Source: Bacteroidia bacterium (lineage in GTDB: Bacteria > Bacteroidota > Bacteroidia > JADZBD01). From it: DNA of 64,000 nucleotides. Position numbers and translations under genes: made by a program. The number at the start of each line of letters is the position of its first letter. Within the stretch, counting starts at the first letter, position 1. Shown here one piece after another: positions 1 through 9,066 of this stretch. The notes beneath the pieces were generated by a model. It had not been told where the DNA came from. It worked only from the letters and a program-made list of their open reading frames with translations, and made no database searches. The stretch is taken from the NCBI GenBank assembly GCA_020054095.1, contig JAGVMA010000072.1, positions 62,001-126,000 on the forward strand, in the 5' to 3' direction.

Positions 1-2
1 TC

Positions 3-1349
3 TATACCGAAGTGGCAAACTTGGTTCATAAAAAAGGCGTTACACGGCTTATCGGAATTGGTTATGCTATAGCAAGGCAGCAACATAAATTTAATATTGA
101 AAAATTATTTTTTAATTCAACCCCTGATTTTTTATCCGCTTACAACAATAGTTTTTTTAGAGATGAAACTATTTTGCTGAAAGGCGCTCGCAATTTTGGT
201 TTTGAGGAAATAAGTAAAGTGTTGCAGCAAAAAGCGCATGAAACTGTTTTGGAAATTAACCTAAATGCAGTAGTGCACAACTTAAATTATTTCCGTTCAA
301 AACTAAAACCCGAAACCAAACTGATGGCAATGGTGAAAGCATTCTCGTATGGTAGCGGTAGTTTTGAAATTGCGAATGTGTTGCAATTTCATCGCGTGGA
401 TTATTTGGCAGTAGCTTATGCCGATGAGGGAATTGAATTGCGTAAAGCCGGAATAACATTGCCCATAATGGTGATGAACCCCGAGGAGCAGAGTTACGAC
501 TCGATGATACAATACCAATTGGAACCTGAAATTTTTAGTTTCAGAATTTTAAACTTATTTGAAGAAGCTGCCAAGCGAAGCAAAAAATTAATTGATGCAA
601 ATAAAAAACTTAGCGTCCACATTAAGTTAGATACCGGTATGCGCAGACTTGGTTTTGACGATAAAGATGTGAACGAATTAATCGTGCGGATAAAAAACAA
701 TAAATACCTCGCTGTGAAATCTGTTTTCACACACTTGGCGGCAAGCGATGAACCAGAGCACGATGAATTTACTTTTTCGCAAATAAAAAAATTTAATGAG
801 TTGAGCTCATCAATTGCTAAACATTTTAATTATCCCATCATTAAGCATGTGCTAAACTCTGCCGGAATTGCTCGTTTTCCGGATGCACAATTTGATATGG
901 TTCGTTTAGGAATTGGTTTATACGGCATAGGATGTGATACTGCCGAACAAAAACATTTGCAAAATGTAAATACACTTAAAACCACCATCTCACAAATAAA
1001 AACAGTTGCCAAAGGCCAAAGTATTGGTTACAGCCGCAAGTGGATTGCCGAGCGAAATATGCTAATAGCAACTGTGCCCATTGGTTATGCCGATGGCCTG
1101 AGCAGAAAATTAAGTAACGGAAAAGGAAAAATGCTTTTGCGCGAAAAATTTGCACCCATCGTAGGCAATGTTTGTATGGATATGTGCATGATAGACATTA
1201 CAGATATTCCTGCAACTGAAGGTGAAGAAGTAATTGTGTTTGGCGAGCAATACCCAATTACACAACTTGCCGAAGATATGGGAACAATTTCCTATGAAGC
1301 TTTAACAAGTGTTTCGCGAAGAGTGAAGCGAATTTATTTTCACGAATAA
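3..1349 (+). CDS. alr: Alanine racemase part of a MurF-Alr fusion protein (5' end outside the window)
   Basis: The reading frame is open from the first base of the window, so the protein starts upstream. The first ~85 residues look like the end of a MurF ligase (D-Ala-D-Ala adding enzyme, including an ILLKGAR segment), and the rest is a complete PLP-dependent alanine racemase. This MurF-Alr fusion is typical of Bacteroidota and would join D-alanine supply to completion of the UDP-MurNAc pentapeptide in the cytoplasm. The PLP lysine lies in VKAFSYGSG (codon 336-338), and the catalytic tyrosine is in SIGYSRKW (codon 1029-1031). The GTG at 12 is only an internal codon. The gene ends at a bidirectional terminator shared with the converging mscL. 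Sure of the racemase; the fusion is inferred from the upstream-open frame and the MurF-like residues. Confidence 0.93.
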   Translation, partial: YTEVANLVHKKGVTRLIGIGYAIARQQHKFNIEKLFFNSTPDFLSAYNNSFFRDETILLKGARNFGFEEISKVLQQKAHETVLEINLNAVVHNLNYFRSKLKPETKLMAMVKAFSYGSGSFEIANVLQFHRVDYLAVAYADEGIELRKAGITLPIMVMNPEEQSYDSMIQYQLEPEIFSFRILNLFEEAAKRSKKLIDANKKLSVHIKLDTGMRRLGFDDKDVNELIVRIKNNKYLAVKSVFTHLAASDEPEHDEFTFSQIKKFNELSSSIAKHFNYPIIKHVLNSAGIARFPDAQFDMVRLGIGLYGIGCDTAEQKHLQNVNTLKTTISQIKTVAKGQSIGYSRKWIAERNMLIATVPIGYADGLSRKLSNGKGKMLLREKFAPIVGNVCMDMCMIDITDIPATEGEEVIVFGEQYPITQLAEDMGTISYEALTSVSRRVKRIYFHE

Positions 1350-1394
1350 AAAATCCTGATTACTCTTTAGGAGCTTAAGAGCAATCAGGATTTT
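1350..1394. terminator. Bidirectional intrinsic terminator between alr and mscL
   Basis: An 18-bp stem with one mismatch (1350-1367 with 1377-1394) and a 9-base loop, with A/T runs on both sides. It serves alr on the plus strand and mscL on the minus strand. Confidence 0.85.
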
Positions 1395-1408
1395 AAAAAA
1401 GAGCGAAA

Positions 1409-1792
1409 CTATTTTTTTAGTAAATCGCGAATTTCGGTAAGTAGTTTTTCTTGTGCAGTTGGTTCAGGCGGTGCAACAGGCGCTTCGGCTTCTTTCTTTT
1501 TCAGTTTATTTATTCCTCGAATAATGAGGAACAAAACAAAAGCAATCAAAATGAAAGAAATTATTTGCGATATAAAATTTCCGTACTTAATTGCAGTGCC
1601 GGGCACCACAAGTTGGCTTAGGTCTGTTAAGTTTGCAGCTTTTAATGCAGGAGTTAAAATAGCAGGCGTAATTATATCATCTACCATTGATTTTACAATG
1701 GCGCCAAAAGCACCGCCAATTACAACACCCACAGCCAAGTCAATTACATTGCCTTTTACAGCAAACTGTTTAAATTCTGAAAATAGTCCCAT
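1409..1792 (-). CDS. mscL: Large-conductance mechanosensitive channel MscL
   Basis: 127 residues, normal for MscL, the homopentameric inner-membrane channel that opens under high membrane tension to release solutes during hypo-osmotic shock. The N-terminus MGLFSEFKQFAVKGNVIDLAV is the family signature (amphipathic helix leading into TM1). TM1 spans about residues 15-43 and holds the glycine-rich pore-lining helix. TM2 spans about 73-98 and is followed by a charged KKKEAEAP linker and a C-terminal helix ending in LLKK. It lies 28 bp downstream of the broken DUF3078 gene on the same strand and may share its transcript. It ends at the terminator shared with alr. Confidence 0.97.
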   Translation of the reverse strand: MGLFSEFKQFAVKGNVIDLAVGVVIGGAFGAIVKSMVDDIITPAILTPALKAANLTDLSQLVVPGTAIKYGNFISQIISFILIAFVLFLIIRGINKLKKKEAEAPVAPPEPTAQEKLLTEIRDLLKK

Positions 1793-1820
1793 GTTTTTTG
1801 TTTTTGTTAATTATGTTGAG

Positions 1821-2787
1821 TTAAAATTTATACGAAAATCCTACTGCTAATACTTCTTTGAACTGAGTGCGTGGGCCAGACGCATCTACAACTCCATCGC
1901 TATTATTATCAACAGCAATATTTATATCATGATCGTAAATTAATTGAGTAGTGATAGTTGCTGAAATATATTTATTCACTTTCATTGCAGTTAGTGTTGA
2001 CCAATTTACATCTAAGTTTTGCGGATTATTTAAATAGTTTGAAAACAAATCTAATTGCGTTTGGAAATTTATGTTTTTCATTATATCAAACTTCGCCATC
2101 ATTCTTAGGTAGCCGCCAAACTCAGTACGCACTACTTTTCCGGGCGTAACCAAAAGATTGGTAATAGGGTCGTAAACTGCCTTTACCACACCAAATGCAC
2201 CTGCATCGGCAAGAATTTGATTATTTACAATTGTAACTTTTCCGGTGATGGGCGCAATGAATAAATTGAATTTATCATTTGGTTTGAAGTCCATTCCAAT
2301 TGCGCCTAATAAATATCCGGGCGCTAAAAAAATCAGAAATTTTTACAACCGTGCTGTCATTTGGAAAAGATAAACCCGGAGCCATTTGTGTTCTAAAATT
2401 TAACAAGCCGGCATAATACTATTTTTTACTTGCTGCCATTCCAAGTTTAGATGTAAGATCAATTTTGTCATCTGTTTTTATCCAGCGCGCGTTTTGTCCT
2501 TGTTGCAAAACACCGTAACCTAAATCAAGTGTAGTTTCCCAATTTAAACTGCCGTGGTGATACCTGGCAAATAAACTTAGCAATCCGTTAATTGCCACAG
2601 AGCTTTTTCCACCGGCTGCCCAGTTAGTTAATGATGTTTGAGATAAACCAATATTTACAACACCACCTTTTTTCCAGCCATCTAACGTATCGGCAAATTT
2701 TGTTCTCACTTGCTTTTCTCCATCGGTGGTTTGTGCAGATGCAAAACTTGCAACCGCAGTAAATAAAATAAAAAGATATTTTTTCAT
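1821..2787 (-). pseudogene. DUF3078 family outer-membrane protein, interrupted by a stop codon and a frameshift
   Basis: Two adjoining pieces together make one DUF3078-type protein. The N-terminal piece (2787 to 2422) has a signal peptide ending SFASAQ and the family-typical segment with GLSQTSLTNWAAGGKSS. Its frame is cut by a TAG at 2419-2421 where the family usually has Trp (KK-W-YYAGLLNFRTQ). The same frame then continues until a seven-base homopolymer (2326-2332), where one extra base shifts it. The remaining frame (2294 to 1821) restores DFKPNDKFNLFIAP and ends in a beta-strand with terminal Phe, EVLAVGFSYKF, as outer-membrane barrels do. TAG is an ordinary stop elsewhere here (for example 40653-40655), so recoding is unlikely. 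Function of the family is unknown. It could be true decay or two sequence errors. Confidence 0.8.
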
Positions 2788-2844
2788 ATTTATTGTTTTT
2801 TTGACTCGTAAAAATAACCAACTTGTAAAACAAGATTAGTTGAA

Positions 2845-3750
2845 TTAAAAATTATCAATCCACATATATATGTTAAAATCATTTACTGTATGGAGCGAAG
2901 AAATTTTATCGTACAAATCTTTTTTGGTTAAGCCATTCATCCGCTTATGCTGAATAAGGCGGTATGCTTTTTCGGCAAGTAAAAAATGTTTTAGTCCATT
3001 GCTCTGCGTGTTATTAGTTAATTGCATTATTGCATCTGTTAATTCAGTCGCTCCTTTGTTTTCGGATGCCACCGTTTTTAATACTAATGGCATTTTTCCA
3101 TCGGCATCGTGTTTTGAATTGGCGAGCGATAATAAATTTTTAAAATAAATATCAGCGCCCGGTCTGTCGGCTTTGTTTAACACATATATATCGCCAATTT
3201 CCATAATGCCCGATTTTATGGTTTGCACTTCATCACCGCTTTCGGGAACTAAAACCAATACAGTTATATCGGCTAAGCCTGCTACTTCCACTTCGCTTTG
3301 ACCAACACCTACTGTTTCAATAAAAATAAAATCAAAATCAGCAGTACGCATCACATCGGTTATTTCAATTGTTTTTGCCGATAAGCCACCCAGCGAACCT
3401 CTGGTAGCAAGCGAGCGAATAAAAACATTTTCATTTGTAAAATGCTCAGCCATTCGCAGTCTATCCCCAAGCAGCGAACCAAAATTAAATGGTGAAGTAG
3501 GATCAATTGCAATTACTCCTATTTTTTTTCCACTGTCAGTAATTTCTTTTATCAGCGAATTAATTAACGTGCTTTTGCCGGCACCGGGCGGGCCCGTAAA
3601 TCCTATTACCGGAACACTTTTTTCAAACTTTAAAGATTTTAAAAATTCTCTGCTTCCTCCTAAGTCGTTTTCCACAATTGTGATGCACCTTGCCAACGCA
3701 AGCTTGTCGCCATTTTTTATATTGTTAAGTAGTTCGTTGGTATTTAGCAT
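2845..3750 (-). CDS. meaB: MeaB/ArgK-type GTPase, chaperone of methylmalonyl-CoA mutase
   Basis: 301 residues, a G3E-family P-loop GTPase that protects and loads adenosylcobalamin-dependent acyl-CoA mutases in the cytoplasm. Walker A is GPPGAGKST (residues 53-61). The segment ETVGVGQSEVEVA (about 145-157) is diagnostic of the MeaB family, and NKAD at 192-195 gives guanine specificity. The N-terminal helices and the C-terminal dimerisation part are somewhat shorter than in many homologues (about 320-330 residues). No mutase subunit is in the window, so the partner must lie elsewhere. A TAnnTTTG box on the minus strand (3762-3755) sits only about 4 bases from the ATG, implying a leaderless or nearly leaderless message. 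Divergent from the glycosyltransferase at 3800. Confidence 0.93.
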   Translation of the reverse strand: MLNTNELLNNIKNGDKLALARCITIVENDLGGSREFLKSLKFEKSVPVIGFTGPPGAGKSTLINSLIKEITDSGKKIGVIAIDPTSPFNFGSLLGDRLRMAEHFTNENVFIRSLATRGSLGGLSAKTIEITDVMRTADFDFIFIETVGVGQSEVEVAGLADITVLVLVPESGDEVQTIKSGIMEIGDIYVLNKADRPGADIYFKNLLSLANSKHDADGKMPLVLKTVASENKGATELTDAIMQLTNNTQSNGLKHFLLAEKAYRLIQHKRMNGLTKKDLYDKISSLHTVNDFNIYMWIDNF

Positions 3751-3799
3751 CAGGCAAATATACTAAAGCGCAATTAATTGATATTTTTGTTTACGCATA

Positions 3800-4558
3800 A
3801 TGGTAAAACTATCGGCAGTAATAATAACATTTAACGAGGAGAAAAACATTGCTCGTTGCCTTCAATCACTAAAAGATGTGGCGGATGAGATAGTGGTGCT
3901 CGATTCTTTTTCTGCCGATAAAACGGAAGAAATATGTAAACAATACGGTGCAAAATTTTTCCAACACAAATTTGACGGCCACATACAACAAAAAAACAGA
4001 GCAATTACTTTCGCATCAAATAAATATGTTTTGTCGCTCGATGCCGATGAAGCGCTTAGTGATGAACTGAAAAAATCAATAGCTGCAGTTAAAAATAATT
4101 GGCAGCACGATGGTTATTACATGAACCGATTAACTAATTATTGCGGCCAATGGATTAAGCATTGCGGCTGGTATCCGGATACAAAATTAAGATTGTGGGA
4201 TAGCACAAAGGGCAGTTGGGGTGGTGTAAATCCGCACGATAAATATTTAATGCGCGATGATAAAAGCAACACGGGAAAATTAAAAGGTGATTTATTGCAT
4301 TACAGTTATTACTCAATAGATGAGCACATAAAACAATCGGGGTACTTTGCCACTATAGCTGCCAAAGCAATGTATGCCGAGGGTAAGCGCGCTAATTTCT
4401 TTAATTTGAATATAAATCCGGCAGTAAAATTTATTAAATGTTATTTTTTGAAACTCGGATTTTTAGATGGTTATTTTGGTTTTGTTATTTGCAAAATAAC
4501 TGCGCAATCTACACGCGATAAATACCGGAAACTTAAAAACCTGCAAAGCCCAATATAA
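3800..4558 (+). CDS. Family 2 glycosyltransferase, LPS-core WaaE/KdtX-like
   Basis: 252 residues with a GT-A fold start (LSAVIITFNEEKNIARCLQS, residues 4-23) and a metal-binding DAD motif at 81-83 (YVLSLDADEAL). The middle section with CGWYPDTKLRLW and the HYSYYSIDEHI segment is typical of the WaaE/KdtX group, which adds a sugar to the LPS inner core at the cytoplasmic face of the inner membrane. The exact sugar and acceptor cannot be read from sequence. It is monocistronic, divergent from meaB and convergent with the lipoprotein at 4701. A TATTTTTG box at 3782-3789 lies only 10 bases before the ATG. Confidence 0.88.
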   Translation: MVKLSAVIITFNEEKNIARCLQSLKDVADEIVVLDSFSADKTEEICKQYGAKFFQHKFDGHIQQKNRAITFASNKYVLSLDADEALSDELKKSIAAVKNNWQHDGYYMNRLTNYCGQWIKHCGWYPDTKLRLWDSTKGSWGGVNPHDKYLMRDDKSNTGKLKGDLLHYSYYSIDEHIKQSGYFATIAAKAMYAEGKRANFFNLNINPAVKFIKCYFLKLGFLDGYFGFVICKITAQSTRDKYRKLKNLQSPI

Positions 4559-4700
4559 ATTTTATTGTATCGGTAATTTTTTATTAACATAAGCGGAGTG
4601 AAGATATAACAGGGTGTGGTAGTTGGTGCAACTCTGGTGCTCATGGTTGTTTTATGTGTGGTCTTAAATTTGTTTGTTAATATATCCCAAACAGATAACA

Positions 4701-5054
4701 CTACCAATTGAGTGTGGTGTAAATGCTCACTGGCCCGGTGGGGTTGTCAATAGTTTTTTCTTCCCACAGTTTACCATTGGTGTACATGCGCATAACGTAA
4801 CTTCCGTTTCCGGCATCTAAAGTAAATGTTACCGATGTTCCATAATCTGTAATAACCGTGGGCGATGACCAATTAATGGATGTAACCGGACCAACAGATT
4901 TTGTATTGCCGCCATCCGTGTACGATACATTATAATTAGGGGTGCCGCTACCTATGTATTCTATTTTATAAGCTACAGCCACATTGTTTTCCTCTTTTTT
5001 TTCGCACGAAAAAAGTAACGTGAGCGATAATAGTAAGTAAAGAGTGTTTTTCAT
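4701..5054 (-). CDS. Small predicted lipoprotein of unknown function
   Basis: 117 residues. A short hydrophobic signal is followed by a lipobox, LLFSC, with the lipidated Cys at 17 and then a charged CEKKEE segment. The mature part is a beta-rich sequence with ITDYGTSVTFTLDAGNGSYVMRMYTNGKLWEEKTID, resembling the small beta-sandwich lipoproteins common in Bacteroidota. I recognise no family with a known role. It lies 37 bp downstream of the CotH-like gene on the same strand and is probably co-transcribed with it. Confidence 0.75.
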   Translation of the reverse strand: MKNTLYLLLSLTLLFSCEKKEENNVAVAYKIEYIGSGTPNYNVSYTDGGNTKSVGPVTSINWSSPTVITDYGTSVTFTLDAGNGSYVMRMYTNGKLWEEKTIDNPTGPVSIYTTLNW

Positions 5055-5091
5055 TTCACTAAAAATTTAGTTGCGGGGATTGATTATAAAT

Positions 5092-6699
5092 TTACTGAAT
5101 TATAAGCTTACCTGTTGCAATAATTTCTTTACTGTCGGCAATGGTGTAAAAATACATACCTGCGTTAAGTGCGTTTTTATAAAGTGGTAAAGTGTTTTCG
5201 TTGGTTAATGTTTCTGAAATTAACTTGCCCGTGCAGTCAAATAATTTAAAGGAGAGTAGTGCATTATCATAACGATGAACGGTAAATGTGGTGTAATTGT
5301 TAAACGGATTTGGAAACACATCCACACTTATATAGTTTGCCGAAACATTATTTATACCTGTATTGTAGCAGTTTCCCGGAAGGTTATTATCCATCCACAC
5401 GCTGCGCGATTGAAACCATCCTTTTAAATAATCTATTTCATCCTGATAAGTTTGCCCCACATAATAATTCCAGTTTACATAAGTGCCAAGTATGGGCCAT
5501 TTTATAAAATTACGTTGTTCTGCTTCGTTAAGGTAAGCAGCCGTGGTATCAATCCAGGCATTCACGCTATCGGTGTGCAGCATGTGCTGGCGCAGGTAAT
5601 TCCAGCGGCATTTAACCATGTTGCAATAGTTGGTGTCAAGCAATAATCGTTTCCACCAGTTAGGCGGCTCGGTAGAAAAAGTGGGGCACACAGTTGCAAA
5701 ATTATATTGCCAGCCAGTGGTGTCATAAGCATCGCAATAATCGGCATTGCCGAACGATAAATTAAAATCCCACATGGGGCCGCAAGTAAGTTTGCCGCCT
5801 TTGCTGTCTTTATCTTTATACATAAAACTGCTGGAGCGGTAGCCATCCACGGTTCGTCCTAACTCTTGCATCAGAAAAAAATCAACAAACGAAGCCGTGT
5901 TTATATAAGCCGCATAGCCCGTATTGGGATTAGTAAAATTAGTTCCATACACTGCGTTTTCAAAACTAACGGTGTAATTTTTTATGTAGTTCCGCTGCTG
6001 CGCAGTAAGTTCAGTGTCTTCAGGGTCGTGATAGAGGTATTTTACTTTGTTTTGATAGGGCGATGTCCAGGTGGTATTGCTGTTGCCTGTTGTTTTATCC
6101 ACTTTAATAATGTATCCGCCTGTGAGCGAATCGCCTGCATTGTCGTCAAAATCTAATTTGGCAATATCCACTCTGTTATTGTCGCGCTTAATGCGTTCGA
6201 GTAGTGTGTAAACACCCATGTACTGCCCGTTTATAACCAATTCGCAATACACCCACCGTGGCGACCACGGGTGCATGCGCGAAAAACACTGATAGGTAAA
6301 TTCATTTCTCATTAATGTTTTATCCGGATACGCACCATATAAAATCCAGTCGTTATCGCTTGGCATGCCTAAAAGAGGCACGTTCAAATTATTTCCTGCG
6401 CTGTCTTGTGTTTCTAATCCGTACGATTTTTTGGGGTATTGTTGCGATGTAGATCCTCTTATTTCTATCGCAATTTTTCCGTTGTAATTATTAAACGGGT
6501 CGGTAAAATAATTACGGTTGCCGTTACCGTTCCAGATAATGCCCATATCGCAAAAAATTTTCGGGTCATCGGCTATAGTTTGATTATTGGTATTAATCAC
6601 CACAATCGGCAAATTTGAATCGGTGAAACTTTGTGCCGAAACCGCAGTGTGTAAAGCCAATGTAAAGATTAAAATGCGTGTGTGTAATTTCGCTGCCAT
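5092..6699 (-). CDS. CotH kinase family surface protein with T9SS sorting domain
   Basis: 535 residues. A signal peptide ends near AVSAQ. Residues from about 30 to 430 match the CotH domain, first known from Bacillus spore coat, where it is an atypical protein kinase. Landmarks are IAIEIRGSTSQQYPKKSYGLE, DNDWILYGAYPDKTLMRN, MGVYTLLERIKRD and the CGPMWDFNLSFGN loop. The last ~75 residues (VFPNPFNNYTTF to GKLIIQ) are a type A T9SS sorting domain, so the protein should be exported across the outer membrane. Whether it phosphorylates anything is unknown. Probably in a transcript with the lipoprotein at 4701. Confidence 0.9.
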   Translation of the reverse strand: MAAKLHTRILIFTLALHTAVSAQSFTDSNLPIVVINTNNQTIADDPKIFCDMGIIWNGNGNRNYFTDPFNNYNGKIAIEIRGSTSQQYPKKSYGLETQDSAGNNLNVPLLGMPSDNDWILYGAYPDKTLMRNEFTYQCFSRMHPWSPRWVYCELVINGQYMGVYTLLERIKRDNNRVDIAKLDFDDNAGDSLTGGYIIKVDKTTGNSNTTWTSPYQNKVKYLYHDPEDTELTAQQRNYIKNYTVSFENAVYGTNFTNPNTGYAAYINTASFVDFFLMQELGRTVDGYRSSSFMYKDKDSKGGKLTCGPMWDFNLSFGNADYCDAYDTTGWQYNFATVCPTFSTEPPNWWKRLLLDTNYCNMVKCRWNYLRQHMLHTDSVNAWIDTTAAYLNEAEQRNFIKWPILGTYVNWNYYVGQTYQDEIDYLKGWFQSRSVWMDNNLPGNCYNTGINNVSANYISVDVFPNPFNNYTTFTVHRYDNALLSFKLFDCTGKLISETLTNENTLPLYKNALNAGMYFYTIADSKEIIATGKLIIQ

Positions 6700-6780
6700 G
6701 TTTTGCGATTAGTTGAGATGTGCGAATGTATTTAAAACATTCAAGAATAGCCAATTTCATCAGCAGCAATAAATCAGCCG

Positions 6781-6788
6781 TAAATTTG
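6781..6788 (+). promoter_or_regulatory. Probable dnaG promoter -7 box
   Basis: TAAATTTG matches the Bacteroidota -7 consensus TAnnTTTG and lies 22 bases before the dnaG ATG. No clear TTTG -33 box is seen at the 18-base spacing used by the tRNA and thr promoters, so confidence is moderate. Confidence 0.5.
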
Positions 6789-6810
6789 TAAATTCGTTCT
6801 CCGCAAAAAA

Positions 6811-8793
6811 ATGATAAACAAGCAAACCATTGACAAGATTTTTGAAACCGCTCGTATTGAAGAAGTGGTTGGCGATTTTGTTACGCTGAAAAAACGTGGC
6901 GCCAATATGCTTGGGCTTTGTCCGTTTCATAACGAGCGCACACCGTCATTTAACGTATCGCCTGTGCGTGGTATTTACAAATGTTTTGGGTGTGGCAAAG
7001 CAGGTAATTCGGTTAATTTTATAATGGATCACGAGCAAATGAATTACCCCGAAGCGCTACGTTATCTTGCTAAAAAATACAGTATTGAAATAGAAGAAAC
7101 CGAAATTACTGACGAAGAGAAAAAGAAATTGGCACAAGAGCAAGGCGAAAAAGAAAGTTTGATGGTGGTTTCGTCATTCGCACAAAAACATTTTACCGAT
7201 AATTTGTTTAATACCGATGAAGGCAAATCAATAGGCCTTAGTTATTTTATTGAAGAGCGTGGTTTTAGGCGTGATGTGGTAGAAAAATTTCAGTTAGGTT
7301 ATGCTATGGAAAACCGCAGGTATTTTACCAATGCTGCCATTGAAGCAGGTTACAAAGAAGAGTACATGGTTAAAACCGGATTAACTGTGCAGCGCGAAGG
7401 CGAATTGCCTGAGCGCGCTTTTGATAGATTTGCCGGGCGCGTAATATTCCCGATACACAATATAACCGGCCGTGCCATTGGTTTTGGCGGCCGTGTGATG
7501 AAAAAAGATGCCAAAACGGCTAAGTACTTAAACTCGCCCGAATCGGAAATATATTTTAAAAGCAAAATACTTTACGGATTATATTTTGCCAAAAAAGCAA
7601 TTGTAGAAAACGATAATTGTTTTTTGGTGGAAGGTTATACCGATGTTATTTCGATGCACCAATCGGGGATAGAGAATGTGGTTTCATCATCAGGCACATC
7701 GCTCACGGTTGATCAAATTAAACTCATTCGCAGATACACGCAAAACATTACCATCCTTTACGATGGCGATAATGCCGGCATAAAAGCAAGTTTCCGTGGC
7801 ATTGATATGATTTTAGAAGAAGGGTTAAACGTGCGCGTTTTACTTTTCCCCGATGGCGATGACCCCGATTCATTTGCAAAAAAACACAGTGAGGAAAAAC
7901 TAAAAAATTACATTGATAAAAACAAGCAAGATTTTATTGCCTTTAAAACATCATTGCTTTACAGCGAAGCAAAAAATGATCCTATAAAACGTGCCGAACT
8001 CATAAAAGACATTGTTGCCAGCATTGCACTTATTCCTGAACAAATTACACGATCGGTATATGTGCAAGAGTGCAGCCGCATAATGGCAATGGAAGAGCAA
8101 GTGCTGCTTAACGAACTAAATAAATTACGCAGACGTAAACTCGATGACAAACGCAAGCAACAAGAAAGCGAAACTGCCACCACCGATTTATCAGAAACTA
8201 CTCTTGCCGAAAACGAAAAATTAAAACCTGCCGATGATAATTATCAGGAACGCGATATTGTGCGCCTTATGCTGCAATACACCGATAAAAATTTACTGTT
8301 CCTTGAAAAAGATACCGATGGATTTGAAACCGAAATACAAAAACCGCTGCCCGAATTTATTTTGCACGATTTAATTAACGATGGCGTGGGAATAGAAACC
8401 GAAGCATACAATAAAATATTTGCCGAATACCACCGCCATTATATTGCCGAACAAAAAAAAGAACCATTGCCTAATGCCTATTTTCTTAACAACGAAAATG
8501 ACGAAATAAAAACCACCGCCATTAATTTACTATCATCGCCTTACACGCTCGCTAACTGGGCAAAACATAACATACAAGTAACAGCCGAAGAAACTATTTT
8601 AAAACACAGCGTGCAAAGTGCGCTTTACACACTTAAACTAAAATACATTGAGCAATTAATTTTTACCAAGCAAAATAATTTAACCACCACTCAAGGCGAA
8701 GAAGACGAATATATTTTGCTTAACGAACAACGCAATTTATTAGAAGTAAAAAAAGCATTTTCAATCGAGCTGGGCCGTGTGGTGTTAAAATAA
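6811..8793 (+). CDS. dnaG: DNA primase DnaG
   Basis: 660 residues, full length. It makes RNA primers for the replication fork and works with the DnaB helicase. The N-terminal CHC2 zinc finger has its ligands at C37, H40, C58 and C61 (CPFHNERTPSFN ... YKCFGCG). The RNA-polymerase core includes YFIEERGF and FAGRVIFPI. The Toprim motifs are VEGYTDV (catalytic Glu about 274) and YDGDNAG (Asp about 318 and 320). The C-terminal ~200 residues are charged and poorly conserved, as expected for the helicase-binding part. It has its own probable promoter and converges with the small gene at 8798, with only 4 bp between. Confidence 0.97.
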   Translation: MINKQTIDKIFETARIEEVVGDFVTLKKRGANMLGLCPFHNERTPSFNVSPVRGIYKCFGCGKAGNSVNFIMDHEQMNYPEALRYLAKKYSIEIEETEITDEEKKKLAQEQGEKESLMVVSSFAQKHFTDNLFNTDEGKSIGLSYFIEERGFRRDVVEKFQLGYAMENRRYFTNAAIEAGYKEEYMVKTGLTVQREGELPERAFDRFAGRVIFPIHNITGRAIGFGGRVMKKDAKTAKYLNSPESEIYFKSKILYGLYFAKKAIVENDNCFLVEGYTDVISMHQSGIENVVSSSGTSLTVDQIKLIRRYTQNITILYDGDNAGIKASFRGIDMILEEGLNVRVLLFPDGDDPDSFAKKHSEEKLKNYIDKNKQDFIAFKTSLLYSEAKNDPIKRAELIKDIVASIALIPEQITRSVYVQECSRIMAMEEQVLLNELNKLRRRKLDDKRKQQESETATTDLSETTLAENEKLKPADDNYQERDIVRLMLQYTDKNLLFLEKDTDGFETEIQKPLPEFILHDLINDGVGIETEAYNKIFAEYHRHYIAEQKKEPLPNAYFLNNENDEIKTTAINLLSSPYTLANWAKHNIQVTAEETILKHSVQSALYTLKLKYIEQLIFTKQNNLTTTQGEEDEYILLNEQRNLLEVKKAFSIELGRVVLK

Positions 8794-8797
8794 ATTT

Positions 8798-9046
8798 TCA
8801 CTCCAGCCGCTGCACAAGCCAGCCACTGCCATCGGCAAGTTTGCCATGCCTGTATTTTACGTTTTTAAATCGTTTGCTGATAAGTTTACACATCTGCCCC
8901 ACGCCATATTTTAGCGTGTATTCACTTTTATTAATAACTAAAGCTTCGCCCGGTTTAAGCCCGCATATAGCTCGGTAAAATACCGAACTCCGCCCTGTAC
9001 CACTTACTAATAGTGCATTTGCTTCGTCTGCATTTATTTTTTTCAT
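8798..9046 (-). CDS. Small hypothetical protein
   Basis: 82 residues, no signal peptide or membrane segment. It starts MKKINADEANALLVSGTGRSSVF and ends in a basic/aromatic region (KRFKNVKYRHGKLADGSGWLVQRLE). The composition (many Lys/Arg, Gly turns) would suit a small cytoplasmic, perhaps nucleic-acid-contacting protein, but I recognise no family. It lies at the edge of the repeat-bearing accessory patch. Coding is supported by a clean frame and sensible amino-acid use only. Confidence 0.55.
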   Translation of the reverse strand: MKKINADEANALLVSGTGRSSVFYRAICGLKPGEALVINKSEYTLKYGVGQMCKLISKRFKNVKYRHGKLADGSGWLVQRLE

Positions 9047-9066
9047 TCTATTTTTTCTGATTTAGA

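Noticed and set aside
1524-1850. A 108-codon plus-strand frame opposite mscL
   Set aside because: Complete antisense shadow of mscL; the real protein is unmistakable on the minus strand.
2419-2421. TAG read as an amino acid (alternative code or suppression) in the DUF3078 gene
   Set aside because: TAG ends other intact genes normally, for example at 40653-40655, and the same gene also has a frameshift.
4471-4707. A 78-codon minus-strand frame over the end of the glycosyltransferase gene
   Set aside because: It is a mirror of a well-supported gene and has no signal, motif or coherent composition.
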